This document shows, one piece after another, positions 9,346 through 18,290 of a stretch of DNA of 64,000 nucleotides. The stretch covers positions 30,635 to 94,634 of the forward strand of contig NZ_CALHVI010000019.1 of the NCBI RefSeq assembly GCF_938039215.1, read 5' to 3'. The stretch's first letter is position 1. Each line of letters opens with the position of its first letter. Origin of the DNA: an uncultured Porphyromonas sp. (GTDB lineage Bacteria > Bacteroidota > Bacteroidia > Bacteroidales > Porphyromonadaceae). Under the pieces are notes generated by a model. The model was given only the letters and a program-made list of their open reading frames with translations. It made no database searches and was not told the DNA's origin. Position numbers and translations under genes: made by a program.

Positions 9346-10284
9346 ATGGTTGTAGAAGAGCAAGCTATGAGCAAACATCCCTTTCGTGGTATGGGCGTGG
9401 CACTGGTCACCCCCTTCACCGAGCAAGAAGAGGTAGACTACAAGAGCCTTGAGCGGCTCATCGAGCACCTCCTGCGTGACCAAGCCACAGACTTCATCGT
9501 CATCCACGGCACGACAGGCGAATCGCCTTGCCTTACCCGCCAGGAGCGGAATCAGGTCATCCAGCACATCATCCAGCAGGTCGCAGGGCGCTGCCCTCTG
9601 ATGGTCGGGCTCGGAGGGAATAATACCCGAGAGATCGGCGAACGCATCAGCGAGCTTGACCCTACGGGACTCTCGGGCGTGCTCTCCGTCGTCCCCTACT
9701 ACAACAAGCCCTCCCAAGAAGGCATGTACCGCCACTTCGCCCACCTAGCGGAGCGAAGCCCACTGCCGATCGTCCTCTACAACGTCCCTGGGCGTGTCGG
9801 TGTCAATATGGCTCCCAGCACGGCAGTGCGTCTGGCACGTGACTTCGACAACATCATCGGGATCAAGGAAGCTTCGGGCTTCCCCCAACAGGCAGAGCAA
9901 ATCACCTCCTGCGAACTCCCCGAAGACTTCGTCGTCCTCTCGGGCGATGATGCCCTCACCGTGCCCTTCATCCAGAACGGTGCTCAGGGAGTCATCTCTG
10001 TCGTGGGCAACGCTTACCCCCGCCTCTTCTCCCACCTCACCCATCTAGCGATGGACGGACGACTCAACGAGGCAGACATGATCCAGACTGAGATGCGTCA
10101 GATCAATACGCAGCTCTTCCAAGAAGGAAACCCCGTCGGGATCAAGGCACTGCTCTACCTCATGCGTCTGATCGACAGCAACCAGCTTCGCCTGCCGCTT
10201 GTCCCTGCTAGTCCCGAACTCATGGAGCGCCTCGACGCTACACGCAAGGCACTAGATGCCTACGCAGCCCACCTCTTCGCTTAG
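9346..10284 (+). CDS. dapA: 4-hydroxy-tetrahydrodipicolinate synthase
   Basis: Condenses pyruvate with aspartate semialdehyde in the lysine and meso-DAP pathway. The 312-residue TIM barrel carries GTTGESPCL near residue 53 (pyruvate carboxylate binding), LYNVPGRVG near 143 (catalytic Tyr) and IIGIKEASG near 170 (Schiff-base Lys). A second in-frame ATG at 9367 gives a start closer to that of typical DapA proteins. Both lie downstream of the promoter box at 9316, so the true start is open. The product feeds MurE, encoded divergently 4 kb away. Confidence 0.94.
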   Translation: MVVEEQAMSKHPFRGMGVALVTPFTEQEEVDYKSLERLIEHLLRDQATDFIVIHGTTGESPCLTRQERNQVIQHIIQQVAGRCPLMVGLGGNNTREIGERISELDPTGLSGVLSVVPYYNKPSQEGMYRHFAHLAERSPLPIVLYNVPGRVGVNMAPSTAVRLARDFDNIIGIKEASGFPQQAEQITSCELPEDFVVLSGDDALTVPFIQNGAQGVISVVGNAYPRLFSHLTHLAMDGRLNEADMIQTEMRQINTQLFQEGNPVGIKALLYLMRLIDSNQLRLPLVPASPELMERLDATRKALDAYAAHLFA

Positions 10285-10304
10285 CCCGCTTAGCCCGACA
10301 AGAC

Positions 10305-10940
10305 TTGAGCACAACGAGAGCTAACGAAGCCGAGGAGACACAATCCGACAGCTATTGGACCCTTGCCGCGCCCTCCGAAGGCGAGTATTCGGAGAAGCGG
10401 AGTAAGTTCCTTGCCTTTGCCTACCCCGTCACCACAGAGGAGGAGGCGATGGCTCGTGTGGCAGAGCTACGTGCCAAATACTATGATGCTCGGCATGTCT
10501 GCTGGGCTTATCGCCTAGGGCCTACGGGAGAACCCTACCGTGCCAACGATGACGGAGAGCCCTCGGGCACCGCAGGGAAACCTATCCACGGGATCCTTGT
10601 CTCCCTCGGCTTGACCGAGGTCATCGTCCTCGTGGTACGCTACTTCGGAGGAGTCAAGCTCGGGACGAGCGGACTCATCGAAGCCTACCGCGAAGCAGCC
10701 CTCGCCGCCCTAGAAGAAGCGCCCCGCAAAGAATGTATCTTGCAGGAGCGTCTCAGCGTCTCCTTCCCCTATGATCTGATGGGCCCCATCATGCGTCAAG
10801 TCAAGGAGACCGAAGCCAAAGTCCTCGTCCAAGACTTCAGAGAGTCCTGCCTCCTCCAGCTGGAGATACGAGCAGGTCGTCTCGACGAACTCTTCACTCG
10901 CCTAGAGCGCATCTACGGGGTAGAACTCAAAAAAGAATAG
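10305..10940 (+). CDS. YigZ/IMPACT family protein
   Basis: A 211-residue protein with the IMPACT N-terminal fold and its signature DDGEPSGTAGKP near residue 85, preceded by DARHVCWAY. Members are linked to translation control in eukaryotes and have no firmly settled role in bacteria. The start is a TTG at 10305, 20 bp after dapA stops; no better ATG precedes the conserved region. Its stop is directly followed by the ATG of the flippase gene at 10942, so the three genes probably share a transcript. Confidence 0.85.
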   Translation: MSTTRANEAEETQSDSYWTLAAPSEGEYSEKRSKFLAFAYPVTTEEEAMARVAELRAKYYDARHVCWAYRLGPTGEPYRANDDGEPSGTAGKPIHGILVSLGLTEVIVLVVRYFGGVKLGTSGLIEAYREAALAALEEAPRKECILQERLSVSFPYDLMGPIMRQVKETEAKVLVQDFRESCLLQLEIRAGRLDELFTRLERIYGVELKKE

Positions 10941-10941
10941 A

Positions 10942-12471
10942 ATGGAAGAAATGGAAGATAACGAGCAGAAACCTCAAGAACGCCTCGGTGAAATCCCCGA
11001 GGATATAGCTACACTCAAAGGAAAATCGGTCTCAGGCTTCGGCTGGGCTACCGCCCAGCAACTCCTAGGCCGTCTGACGACCTTCTCTGTCAACCTTGTC
11101 CTAGCACGTCTCCTCGTCCCCGAGGACTTCGGTGTCGTAGCTGTACTCAACATCTTCATCGCTATATCCATGGCTCTCGCTGATGCTGGCTTTGCCTCCT
11201 CATTAGCACGAACTGAGCATCTAGATGAAAAAGACACTTCTACGGTCTTCTACTTCACAGCGACAATGGGGCTCATCCTCTATGGGATATTCTTCACAGC
11301 AGCTCCTTGGATCGCCGACTACTTCCACAACCCCCTCTTGACCGATGTATTAAGGGTCCTAGCATTAAGCTTCGTCATCTACGCTCCGGGAAACGTCCCT
11401 GGTATCCTAATCTGGCGAAAGATGAAATTCCGCCAAGAGGTCTATATCCAGATAATACAAGGTCTAATCAGTGGTAGCGTAGGCATTATCATGGCACTGT
11501 GTGGCTTCCGCTATTGGTCCTTAGTAGCTCTTGCTATTGTAAATGCCGCCGTACGGGTAGCCCTACTCTTCTACTTCTCGGGGTGGTATCCTAAGCTCGT
11601 CTTCTGCAAAGAGCGCCTTAAGCTTCATTTTGCCTTTGGATCACGGATGGCCATCTCTAAGATCATTGTTTCAGCCTACGACAATCTCACCTTAGCTGTC
11701 ATCGGGCGCAACTTCTCAACTCGCACCCTAGGGCTATACAACAACGCCAATTCGCTCTATGTCGTTCCTGTCGCAACTATGGCGGATCCGATCTATAAGG
11801 TGACCTACCCCATCCTAGTAAAGATGCAGAAGGACCCCGACAGACTCAGAGCTGGATATCGTCGTATGATCCGTTTACTCTTCCAGCTTTCATGCCCCGT
11901 AATGAGTCTTCTCATCGCCCTTTCTTCCCCTCTATACCACTTTCTCTATGGAGACAAATGGATGGAAGCTGCTCCATTCTTCCAAATCCTTTGTATCTGT
12001 GGAATACTCTATCCAATCAACTCGTATAATTCAAATATCCTCGAAGTAACTGGTCGCAGTGACCTACACCTACGCCTCGAGATAGCACGTCGCACCATCG
12101 GTATCATAGCCATCTTCACTGGACTACTCTTTGGAGTCTACGGACTCCTATGGAGCTCCGTAATTACCCAGGTGATTTATTTATACATCAACACATACTA
12201 TTCGGGACGAATCATCAGCTATCCACTAATACAACAGCTGGGCGAGCTCCTCCCATTTGCTCTGATGGCAGGGATAGCAGGTGGGGCTGTCTGGGTCATA
12301 GACAACATGCTATTATCTAATTTTGCCGACTTCTTCCGTTTATCCTTGGGGAGCTTAGTGATGGGGATAGTATATCTCCTCCTGGCCTATCTCTTCACTC
12401 GTGAAGATCTACTCTATGTGTGGAGACTCGTGCTCCACCATGTCCTGCGCCGTCCCGCTCACCAGTCCTAA
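10942..12471 (+). CDS. oligosaccharide/polysaccharide flippase (Wzx/MATE-like)
   Basis: A 509-residue integral membrane protein with about 12-14 hydrophobic helices, starting after a charged N-terminal tail of about 30 residues. The segment GKSVSGFGWATAQQLLGR and the LVLARLLVPEDFGVVA motif place it in the lipopolysaccharide-export family that moves lipid-linked sugars across the inner membrane. No glycosyltransferases are nearby, so the substrate is unknown. From about 11200 onward the base use is more AT-rich than in the neighbours (more TTA, ATA and AGA codons), which suggests acquisition from another source. It overlaps no neighbour and lies 1 bp after the YigZ stop. Confidence 0.85.
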   Translation: MEEMEDNEQKPQERLGEIPEDIATLKGKSVSGFGWATAQQLLGRLTTFSVNLVLARLLVPEDFGVVAVLNIFIAISMALADAGFASSLARTEHLDEKDTSTVFYFTATMGLILYGIFFTAAPWIADYFHNPLLTDVLRVLALSFVIYAPGNVPGILIWRKMKFRQEVYIQIIQGLISGSVGIIMALCGFRYWSLVALAIVNAAVRVALLFYFSGWYPKLVFCKERLKLHFAFGSRMAISKIIVSAYDNLTLAVIGRNFSTRTLGLYNNANSLYVVPVATMADPIYKVTYPILVKMQKDPDRLRAGYRRMIRLLFQLSCPVMSLLIALSSPLYHFLYGDKWMEAAPFFQILCICGILYPINSYNSNILEVTGRSDLHLRLEIARRTIGIIAIFTGLLFGVYGLLWSSVITQVIYLYINTYYSGRIISYPLIQQLGELLPFALMAGIAGGAVWVIDNMLLSNFADFFRLSLGSLVMGIVYLLLAYLFTREDLLYVWRLVLHHVLRRPAHQS

Positions 12472-12479
12472 TTATTTGT

Positions 12480-12487
12480 TACCTTTG
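12480..12487 (+). promoter_or_regulatory. TACCTTTG -7 box for the SPOR lipoprotein gene
   Basis: Exact TAnnTTTG match starting 9 bp after the flippase stop codon and 57 bp before the ATG at 12537. Confidence 0.65.
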
Positions 12488-12536
12488 TAGATAATAGACT
12501 ACATTGGATCACGTCCATAATCACAGAAATAGAATT

Positions 12537-13025
12537 ATGAAGAAGATTATCTTGGCCTCTTTTGCCCTGATCGCAGCTGTATCACTGAGCTCCTGCGGAT
12601 CGAAGAAGAAGAGTGCTTACCGCAAGGCCTATGAGCAGGCCAAGCAGCGTGAGATCGCTACCCAAGACTCCAAGACCACGGTACAGTATGAAGCTCCCGT
12701 CGCCACTGCTCAGGAAAGACCTGCCGTCCCTGTGACTGTGCGCAAGGAGCGTGTCACCACCTATCAGGGCGAAGATGCTACCCGCCTCAAGCGCTTCAGC
12801 GTCGTCGTCGGGAGCTTCCAGAATCCTACCAATGCCCGCAACCTCAAGGAGCGCATGGTACAGGCTGGCTACAACGCTGTCCTAGCGACTAACGAAGTAG
12901 GTATGCTGCGCGTCATCGTATCCAGCTTCGACACCAGAGCAGAAGCTGCAGCTAGCCGCGAAGCTATCAAGGCTCGCTTTGCTCCTGACTTCAAGGATGC
13001 TTGGCTCCTAGAGAACGACAACTAA
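12537..13025 (+). CDS. SPOR-domain lipoprotein
   Basis: A 162-residue lipoprotein. The N-terminus is a lipid-type signal peptide ending in a lipobox with Cys at residue 20 (LSSCGS). A Lys/Gln/Ala-rich linker follows, and a SPOR domain at about 85-157 includes FSVVVGSFQNPTNARNL and the second-half repeat RVIVSSFDTRAEA. SPOR domains bind denuded glycan strands at division septa, so it probably acts on cell-wall remodelling in the envelope. I start it at the ATG at 12537 because the signal peptide begins there; an upstream ATG at 12504 adds 11 non-signal residues. murB follows after 37 bp. Confidence 0.88.
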   Translation: MKKIILASFALIAAVSLSSCGSKKKSAYRKAYEQAKQREIATQDSKTTVQYEAPVATAQERPAVPVTVRKERVTTYQGEDATRLKRFSVVVGSFQNPTNARNLKERMVQAGYNAVLATNEVGMLRVIVSSFDTRAEAAASREAIKARFAPDFKDAWLLENDN

Positions 13026-13062
13026 GAGAAGGAGCCCCACTCGGGCTACACCATATCCAAAT

Positions 13063-14082
13063 ATGGAGATACTACAGAACTACTCGCTACGCACACTCAA
13101 TACCTTCGGCATCGATGCCCAAGCAGACTGGTTCATCCCATTCACTAGCATCGAAGACCTGCAGCTCCTGAGCCGTGATGAGTACTTCCAAGAGTGTCGC
13201 TGTATCACCATTGGCGAGGGGAGCAATCTGCTCTTCCTCGCCAATTTTCATGGGATAGTCCTGCACTCCAAGATCCTCGGTCGGCAAGTCATCGCCGAGA
13301 CAGAGGAGACTGTGGACATGCTCGTGGGCTCAGGTGTACACTGGGACGACTTCGTCGCAGAGATGGTCGACCTTGGGCTGTATGGTGTGGAGAACCTCTC
13401 CCTCATCCCTGGACAAGTAGGAGCCGCTGCCATCCAGAACATCGGAGCCTACGGAGCAGAGGTAAGCCAAGTCATCCAAGAGGTGCACACTGTGAATCGT
13501 CGTAGCGGTGAGGTGCGTCACTTCTCTCAGCACGAGTGCAACTACAGCTACCGACACAGCATCTTCAAGGAACCCGAATGGGCAGACTACATCGTCACGC
13601 ATGTCGTCCTTCGTCTCTCGAAGAAGCCTGCTCTTCACCTCGACTATGCAGATCTTCGTGAGCGTGTCACCTCACACACCGCCGAGCCGACGGCTGCTGA
13701 CGTAAGAAGAGAAGTCATCCGTATTCGCCAAGAGAAGCTACCCGACCCTGCGACGCTTGGCAATGCAGGAAGCTTCTTCATGAATCCCATCATCTCTCCC
13801 GAAGCCTTTGCTGAGCTTCTGAAGGCACACCCCAATGCTCCCCACTATCTCCTAGAGGATGGTCGAGTCAAAGTCCCTGCGGGCTGGCTCATCGACCGCT
13901 GTGGGCTCAAGGGTTATCGCCTCGGGCATGCAGGAGTCTATGAGAAACAAGCCCTTGTCCTAGTTAATGCCGATGGTGAGGCTACGGGACAAGACATAGC
14001 TCGCCTAGCCGAATATATTCAGGAGCAAGTCCAGCAGCACTTCGGGATACGCATCGAGCCTGAGGTAAGGTACATCTCCTAA
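13063..14082 (+). CDS. murB: UDP-N-acetylenolpyruvoylglucosamine reductase
   Basis: FAD- and NADPH-dependent reduction of enolpyruvyl-UDP-GlcNAc to UDP-MurNAc in the cytoplasm. The 339-residue protein is of the E. coli (type I) form. Landmarks are GEGSNLL near residue 50, IPGQVGAAAIQNIGAYG near 118, YRHSIFK near 165, NAGSFFMNP near 229 (catalytic Ser; Met replaces the common Lys) and a terminal EPEVRYI with the catalytic Glu. It is outside the dcw cluster, next to the SPOR lipoprotein. Confidence 0.96.
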   Translation: MEILQNYSLRTLNTFGIDAQADWFIPFTSIEDLQLLSRDEYFQECRCITIGEGSNLLFLANFHGIVLHSKILGRQVIAETEETVDMLVGSGVHWDDFVAEMVDLGLYGVENLSLIPGQVGAAAIQNIGAYGAEVSQVIQEVHTVNRRSGEVRHFSQHECNYSYRHSIFKEPEWADYIVTHVVLRLSKKPALHLDYADLRERVTSHTAEPTAADVRREVIRIRQEKLPDPATLGNAGSFFMNPIISPEAFAELLKAHPNAPHYLLEDGRVKVPAGWLIDRCGLKGYRLGHAGVYEKQALVLVNADGEATGQDIARLAEYIQEQVQQHFGIRIEPEVRYIS

Positions 14083-14347
14083 GCGCATAGCGAGGAAGGT
14101 CTCCTAGTGTGCGATCTTCCAGCTTGCAAGTGAGAGGCATGTGCCTTAGCTATTAGTAGCTACTAGCTCATAGGCACCCTCCCCTTCCCCATAGGACGAT
14201 CCTCTCATTTAGCTTGAGAGCTAAACCTCATGCTCTAGGCTCTCACCCTTCTCCTTGATGCCTATTCTCCCTCATTATCTTCTACTCATCCCTAGGCTTA
14301 GCATCGTGAGACGCTAAGCTCATTGGGAAGAGCTCCCCACATCACTT
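14083..14347. other. Intergenic region between murB and the MBL-LipB gene
   Basis: 265 bp without a gene. It holds an imperfect hairpin at 14150-14186 (GTGCCT/AGGCAC outer arms around TAGCTA-rich inner arms), which may end the murB transcript, although no T-run follows. The rest is C/T-rich with short TAGCTC-like motifs. I see no promoter match before the ATG at 14348. Confidence 0.4.
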
Positions 14348-15847
14348 ATGAAGGTTATACTTCTCGGCACGGGCACCAGCACGGGCATTCCTGAAGTTGG
14401 CTGTGGCTGTCCTGTCTGTCACAGTGCTGACCCTCGTGACCGCCGTCTACGCACCTCTGCTCTGGTCATCACCGATTCGGGGCATCGGATCCTCATCGAC
14501 TGCGGTCCTGACTTCCACTATCAAGCGACACGTCTTGGCATCGATCGGATCGATGCGATCTTGCTGACGCACGAGCACTACGATCACACGTTTGGGCTGG
14601 ATGATGTCCGCACCATCGCTTGGAGGGAAGACATTCCTATCTACGGGCAGCAACGAGTCCTTGACTCGGTGAAGGCACGCATGCACTATGTCTTCAGCCC
14701 CAACCCTTACCCAGGCACTCCTCGCTTCAAGCTCCATCCCATAGAGGAGGGGGCTGATACTTCATTTGAACTCTTCGGAGAGCAAGTGACACCGATTTCG
14801 CTGGCTCACGGAGCGCTGCCCATCGTCGGCTATCGCATCGGTTCGCTGAGCTACATCACGGACATGAAGAGCATCGAACTAGAGGAATGGGCTAAGGTAA
14901 GTGGCTCACAGCTCCTGGTCATCAATGCTCTGCGCTACCAGCGTCCGCATCCCAGCCATCAGTCGATCCAAGATGTTGAGCGTCTCCTCCCCCGCCTATC
15001 GGAGCGTCCCGAGCTGACGCTACTGACGCACCTTTCTCACCATGCCCCTTCGCACGCACAGATCTCCAGCCTTCTGCCCGAAGATCTCCAGCCCGCCTAT
15101 GACTTCGAGTATATCGAAGTAGACAAGGCGGGCGTGCATGTCCTCCCTCTACCTGCCTATCAAGAGCCCTACACCTATCGGGATCTCGGACGCATCGCCT
15201 ATGCAGAAGCTTGGGCGAAGCAGAAGGAGCTCTTCGAAGCACAGCTTGAGGCGAAGCACGAAGGTCGCCCAACGGAGAGCTACCTCCTCTTCTGCGAGCA
15301 CAATCCGGTCTTCACCATGGGTAAGCACGCCAACGTGGCGAACATGCTGATGAGCGAAGACTTCCTCCGAGATCATGGCTATGACTACTTCACCGTCGAG
15401 CGTGGAGGGGATGTGACCTACCATGGTCCAGGGCAGATCACGGGCTATCCGATCCTTGACTTGGAGCGTTTCGGACTTGGGCTCAAGGCCTACATTGACC
15501 TTCTGGAGCAATCGGTCATCGAGCTACTACGCTTCTACCGCATCGAGTCTACGCTCAAGGCGGGTGCTACGGGTGTCTGGCTGGATGTCGGTGACCCAGT
15601 GAAGGAGCGCAAGATCTGCGCCATCGGAGTCAAGAGCAGCCGCTATGTGACGATGCACGGCTTCGCACTGAATGTCAACACCGACCTTTCGCCCTTCCAT
15701 CTGATCAACCCTTGTGGCTTCAAGGATGGCAAGGTGACCTCGATCGCCGAGGAGCTAGGTAAGGAAGTGGACATGACGGTAGCCAAGCACATGCTCGCCT
15801 CGATCCTGCACCGTCGTCTGTCGGCGCTCCTACCTCCTCGCTTTTAG
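14348..15847 (+). CDS. lipB: fusion: metallo-beta-lactamase-fold hydrolase + octanoyltransferase LipB
   Basis: One 499-residue reading frame with two enzymes. Residues 1 to about 268 form a PhnP-like metallo-beta-lactamase domain: LLGTGTSTGIPEVGC at the start, ILIDCGPD near 55, THEHYDH near 76 (HxHxDH zinc site) and later conserved His. Residues about 270-499 are a complete LipB: RGGDVTYHGPGQ near 358, the acyl-transfer Lys in GVKSSR near 438 and the catalytic Cys in NPCG near 458. LipB moves octanoate from ACP onto lipoyl domains. The partner's substrate is unknown; a link to cyclic-phosphate or lipoate salvage chemistry is only a guess. No stop, frameshift or start between domains is visible. 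Confidence 0.93.
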   Translation: MKVILLGTGTSTGIPEVGCGCPVCHSADPRDRRLRTSALVITDSGHRILIDCGPDFHYQATRLGIDRIDAILLTHEHYDHTFGLDDVRTIAWREDIPIYGQQRVLDSVKARMHYVFSPNPYPGTPRFKLHPIEEGADTSFELFGEQVTPISLAHGALPIVGYRIGSLSYITDMKSIELEEWAKVSGSQLLVINALRYQRPHPSHQSIQDVERLLPRLSERPELTLLTHLSHHAPSHAQISSLLPEDLQPAYDFEYIEVDKAGVHVLPLPAYQEPYTYRDLGRIAYAEAWAKQKELFEAQLEAKHEGRPTESYLLFCEHNPVFTMGKHANVANMLMSEDFLRDHGYDYFTVERGGDVTYHGPGQITGYPILDLERFGLGLKAYIDLLEQSVIELLRFYRIESTLKAGATGVWLDVGDPVKERKICAIGVKSSRYVTMHGFALNVNTDLSPFHLINPCGFKDGKVTSIAEELGKEVDMTVAKHMLASILHRRLSALLPPRF

Positions 15848-15885
15848 TTTTTCTTTAGTTTGACCCCTATCATTGATCATATCTT

Positions 15886-17178
15886 ATGACAGTAATGACT
15901 GAGCTTAATCTGACGACGCCGTCTCTTCTTTTCTCGGCGATCTCGTTGATCCTGCTCGCCTACACCAACCGCTTCCTCTCCTACGCTTCGATTGTCCGCA
16001 ATCTGCAGGAGCGCTACGAGAACAACCCCGACGCTGAGAGCACTTCACTCAAGCAGATCGAAAATCTCTACCTCCGCCTCAAGCTCATCCGTGCGATGCA
16101 GATCCTCGGCGCAGGCAGTCTCTTGGCATGTCTGACGGCGATGTTCCTCTTCTACATCGTGTGGGACATCCTTGCGGGCATTGTCTTTGGCTTCGGGATG
16201 ATCCTGCTGGCGCTCTCCCTCTGCGTCTGCATCTGGGAGATCCAGATCTCGGTCAAGGCCCTGAACCTCAATCTCCATTCGCTGCGTCGGGAGTATGGCA
16301 GTTCGCTCCGTCAGCGTCCTGACGAAGAGACCCTCCTGAGAGAGAAGTCCAAGAGCAAGAAAAAGAAGAAGAAGGACAAAGACAAGGATACATCCGAACA
16401 AACAGCTACACCTGCTCCTACTCCAGCACAGCCCCAGCAGTCTCGCCAGTCTCAGGGGCAGAACCAAGGGCAAGGACAGGGCCGTCAGCGCTCTAATGCT
16501 CCTACAGAAGCTCCTGCCGACAAGACGGGAGAGGACAGGTCTCGCCAGCAGCGTCAGCAGCCCCGAGGAGGAGAGCGTCCCGCCCAGCGTGAGGACCGTG
16601 CTTCCCGCGGCGAAGAAGCACGCACGCAGTCGCAGCGAGACGAGCGCACCGACCGCCAGCCTAGAGGCGAGCGTTCGGCTCAAGATCAGCGCTCTCAGGA
16701 AGGTCGTGAACAAGGCTCACGCAACAACCCTCGCCGTCAGCGCCCCGAGCGTAGCGAAGAAGCTACCGCTAGCACTACCGAAGCAGCGACTGCAGAAGCT
16801 CCAGCTCAGCAGCGTGCTCCTCGCCCTGAGTCAGGTCAAGAGCGCCGTCAGCGCCCCGAGCGCACGGAGCGTGGTGAAGCTCGACGCACCGCAGAGCCTT
16901 CGCCTAGTCCTGCTCGCAGCGAAGAGCGTCCTGAGCGGGAAGCTCTTCCTCAGCCCACCCAGAGCCCAGTTAGCCGTCCAGCCGAGCCTACGACGGAGCC
17001 AGCACAGCGTACCGAACTACCTGCCGTCCGCATCAGCCAGCCTACAAGCACGGCAGAAAGTCGCCCCGCTCGCCCCATGAGCTACGAAGAAGCCGTCGCT
17101 CGTCAGCGTGAAGCTCAGGAGCATGCCAATCAGTCTGCCCCTAGCTCCTACGAGCACAGCGACGACGCTCACGAATAG
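15886..17178 (+). CDS. DUF2721 membrane protein with long charged low-complexity tail
   Basis: 430 residues. The first ~135 match DUF2721: a hydrophobic segment at about 13-33, an amphipathic stretch, and two strong membrane helices at about 70-92 and 96-120. From about 145 to the end the protein is low-complexity: a Lys/Asp block (KKKKKKDKDKD), then some 250 residues rich in Arg, Glu, Gln, Pro and Ser with recurring ERPAQRE, RQRPER and GQGQGR patterns. The tail should be cytoplasmic and disordered. Function is unknown; the tail resembles nucleic-acid-binding disordered regions by composition only. A strong terminator lies 38 bp after the stop. Confidence 0.75.
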   Translation: MTVMTELNLTTPSLLFSAISLILLAYTNRFLSYASIVRNLQERYENNPDAESTSLKQIENLYLRLKLIRAMQILGAGSLLACLTAMFLFYIVWDILAGIVFGFGMILLALSLCVCIWEIQISVKALNLNLHSLRREYGSSLRQRPDEETLLREKSKSKKKKKKDKDKDTSEQTATPAPTPAQPQQSRQSQGQNQGQGQGRQRSNAPTEAPADKTGEDRSRQQRQQPRGGERPAQREDRASRGEEARTQSQRDERTDRQPRGERSAQDQRSQEGREQGSRNNPRRQRPERSEEATASTTEAATAEAPAQQRAPRPESGQERRQRPERTERGEARRTAEPSPSPARSEERPEREALPQPTQSPVSRPAEPTTEPAQRTELPAVRISQPTSTAESRPARPMSYEEAVARQREAQEHANQSAPSSYEHSDDAHE

Positions 17179-17216
17179 GCTACACCACAGGCCGATAGCA
17201 TCGGTCTCGACCTCTA

Positions 17217-17254
17217 GCGAGGCTCCTCTATCCTACGGGGTAGAGGGGCCTCGC
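17217..17254 (+). terminator. Intrinsic terminator after the DUF2721 gene
   Basis: A 14-bp stem (GCGAGGCTCCTCTA with TAGAGGGGCCTCGC, one U-G pair) with a 10-nt loop, followed by TTGTTTT. Confidence 0.8.
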
Positions 17255-17317
17255 TTGTTTTGGGTCGGAAGGGGCTTCTCAGAGTCCGCATAAACAGAGG
17301 GTTTGAGAGACCCCCTT

Positions 17318-17409
17318 AGGACCCTACCGTGGATCGCCTTGACGACCCACGGTAGGTCGTCGAGGCGACCCACAGTAGGTTTCAAGGACGACCTACCGTA
17401 GGTCTCTTT
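17318..17409 (+). repeat. Four-palindrome intergenic repeat, copy 3
   Basis: Same element as at 9143, somewhat more diverged at its first palindrome. It lies between a terminator and the rsmE promoter, reading toward rsmE, whose ATG is 97 bp away. Confidence 0.88.
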
Positions 17410-17473
17410 GGCGCTCATCCGAGGAGTTTCGTCCGATCGCCTCATATCCTGCGGTTTTTCAGCGTAAAAAGAC

Positions 17474-17481
17474 TAACTTTG
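17474..17481 (+). promoter_or_regulatory. TAACTTTG -7 box for rsmE
   Basis: Exact TAnnTTTG match. The TTG inside it is the first possible in-frame start of rsmE, which cannot be used if this is the promoter. The ATG at 17506 is therefore chosen. Confidence 0.7.
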
Positions 17482-17505
17482 ATACGAGGAAACAATGATG
17501 AACAA

Positions 17506-18264
17506 ATGAAAGACCTACCCCTTTTCTATGCCCCTCACCTTCGCGACGACCTCCAGCTCCCCGAGGGTGAGGCGCAGCATGCCCTACGCGTCCTACGCGC
17601 GCAGGTGGGTGATGAGTTTCTTGTCACCGATGGGCGGGGTACACTCTTCGAGACCCGAGTCACGGGTGTAGATCGTCGGCATTGTCTCCTGAGCATCCTT
17701 CACGAAGAGCCTTGGCAGAAGTACTGGCGAGGCACTTGGAGCGTAGCCATCGCTCCGACGAAGAATCTTGACCGCATCGAATGGATGCTGGAGAAGATGG
17801 TCGAGGTAGGTCTCGATGAGATCTTCCTCATCAAGACAAAGCACTCCGAGCGCAAGCATACCAGCGCCGACCGCCTAGAGCGTATCCTTCAGAGTGCCAT
17901 GAAGCAGTCACACAAGGCTCTCCTGCCTAAGCTTACCACAGACCTTCCTTTCCCCGCCCTCCTCGAGGCGACCTCCGACTACGATCTTCGCCTCATGGCG
18001 CACTGTCGTGAGGGACTAGCCCCCGAGCGGACAACCATCGACCGAGTCTTCCGCCCCGAGGCGAAGATCCTTCTGATGATCGGGCCCGAAGGAGACTTCT
18101 CCGTCGAAGAGATCCAGAGCGCAGTAGCTGCTCAGTGCCAGCCCATCACGCTTGGCTCGAGCCGACTACGCACCGAGACCGCAGGGCTCATCGGTCTGCA
18201 GTGGCTGCACACTCTGGACATGATCGGCCACGGCTCTTCCTTCGCTAAGCAACCAACAAAATAA
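17506..18264 (+). CDS. rsmE: 16S rRNA (uracil-1498-N3)-methyltransferase
   Basis: SPOUT-fold methyltransferase for m3U1498 in the 30S subunit. 252 residues from the ATG at 17506. The N-terminal PUA-like part includes the family HALRVLRAQVGDE, and the knot region has LLMIGPEGDFS and LGSSRLRTETAG, both SAM-binding signatures. It lies 26 bp before the carboxyltransferase gene, probably on one transcript. Confidence 0.94.
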   Translation: MKDLPLFYAPHLRDDLQLPEGEAQHALRVLRAQVGDEFLVTDGRGTLFETRVTGVDRRHCLLSILHEEPWQKYWRGTWSVAIAPTKNLDRIEWMLEKMVEVGLDEIFLIKTKHSERKHTSADRLERILQSAMKQSHKALLPKLTTDLPFPALLEATSDYDLRLMAHCREGLAPERTTIDRVFRPEAKILLMIGPEGDFSVEEIQSAVAAQCQPITLGSSRLRTETAGLIGLQWLHTLDMIGHGSSFAKQPTK

Positions 18265-18290
18265 GTACCCTCATTCAATCACTCACTCTT

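Noticed and set aside
16045..16713. 222-codon minus-strand frame
   Set aside because: Antisense of the DUF2721 gene; its Leu/Arg-rich composition is the complement of the charged tail.
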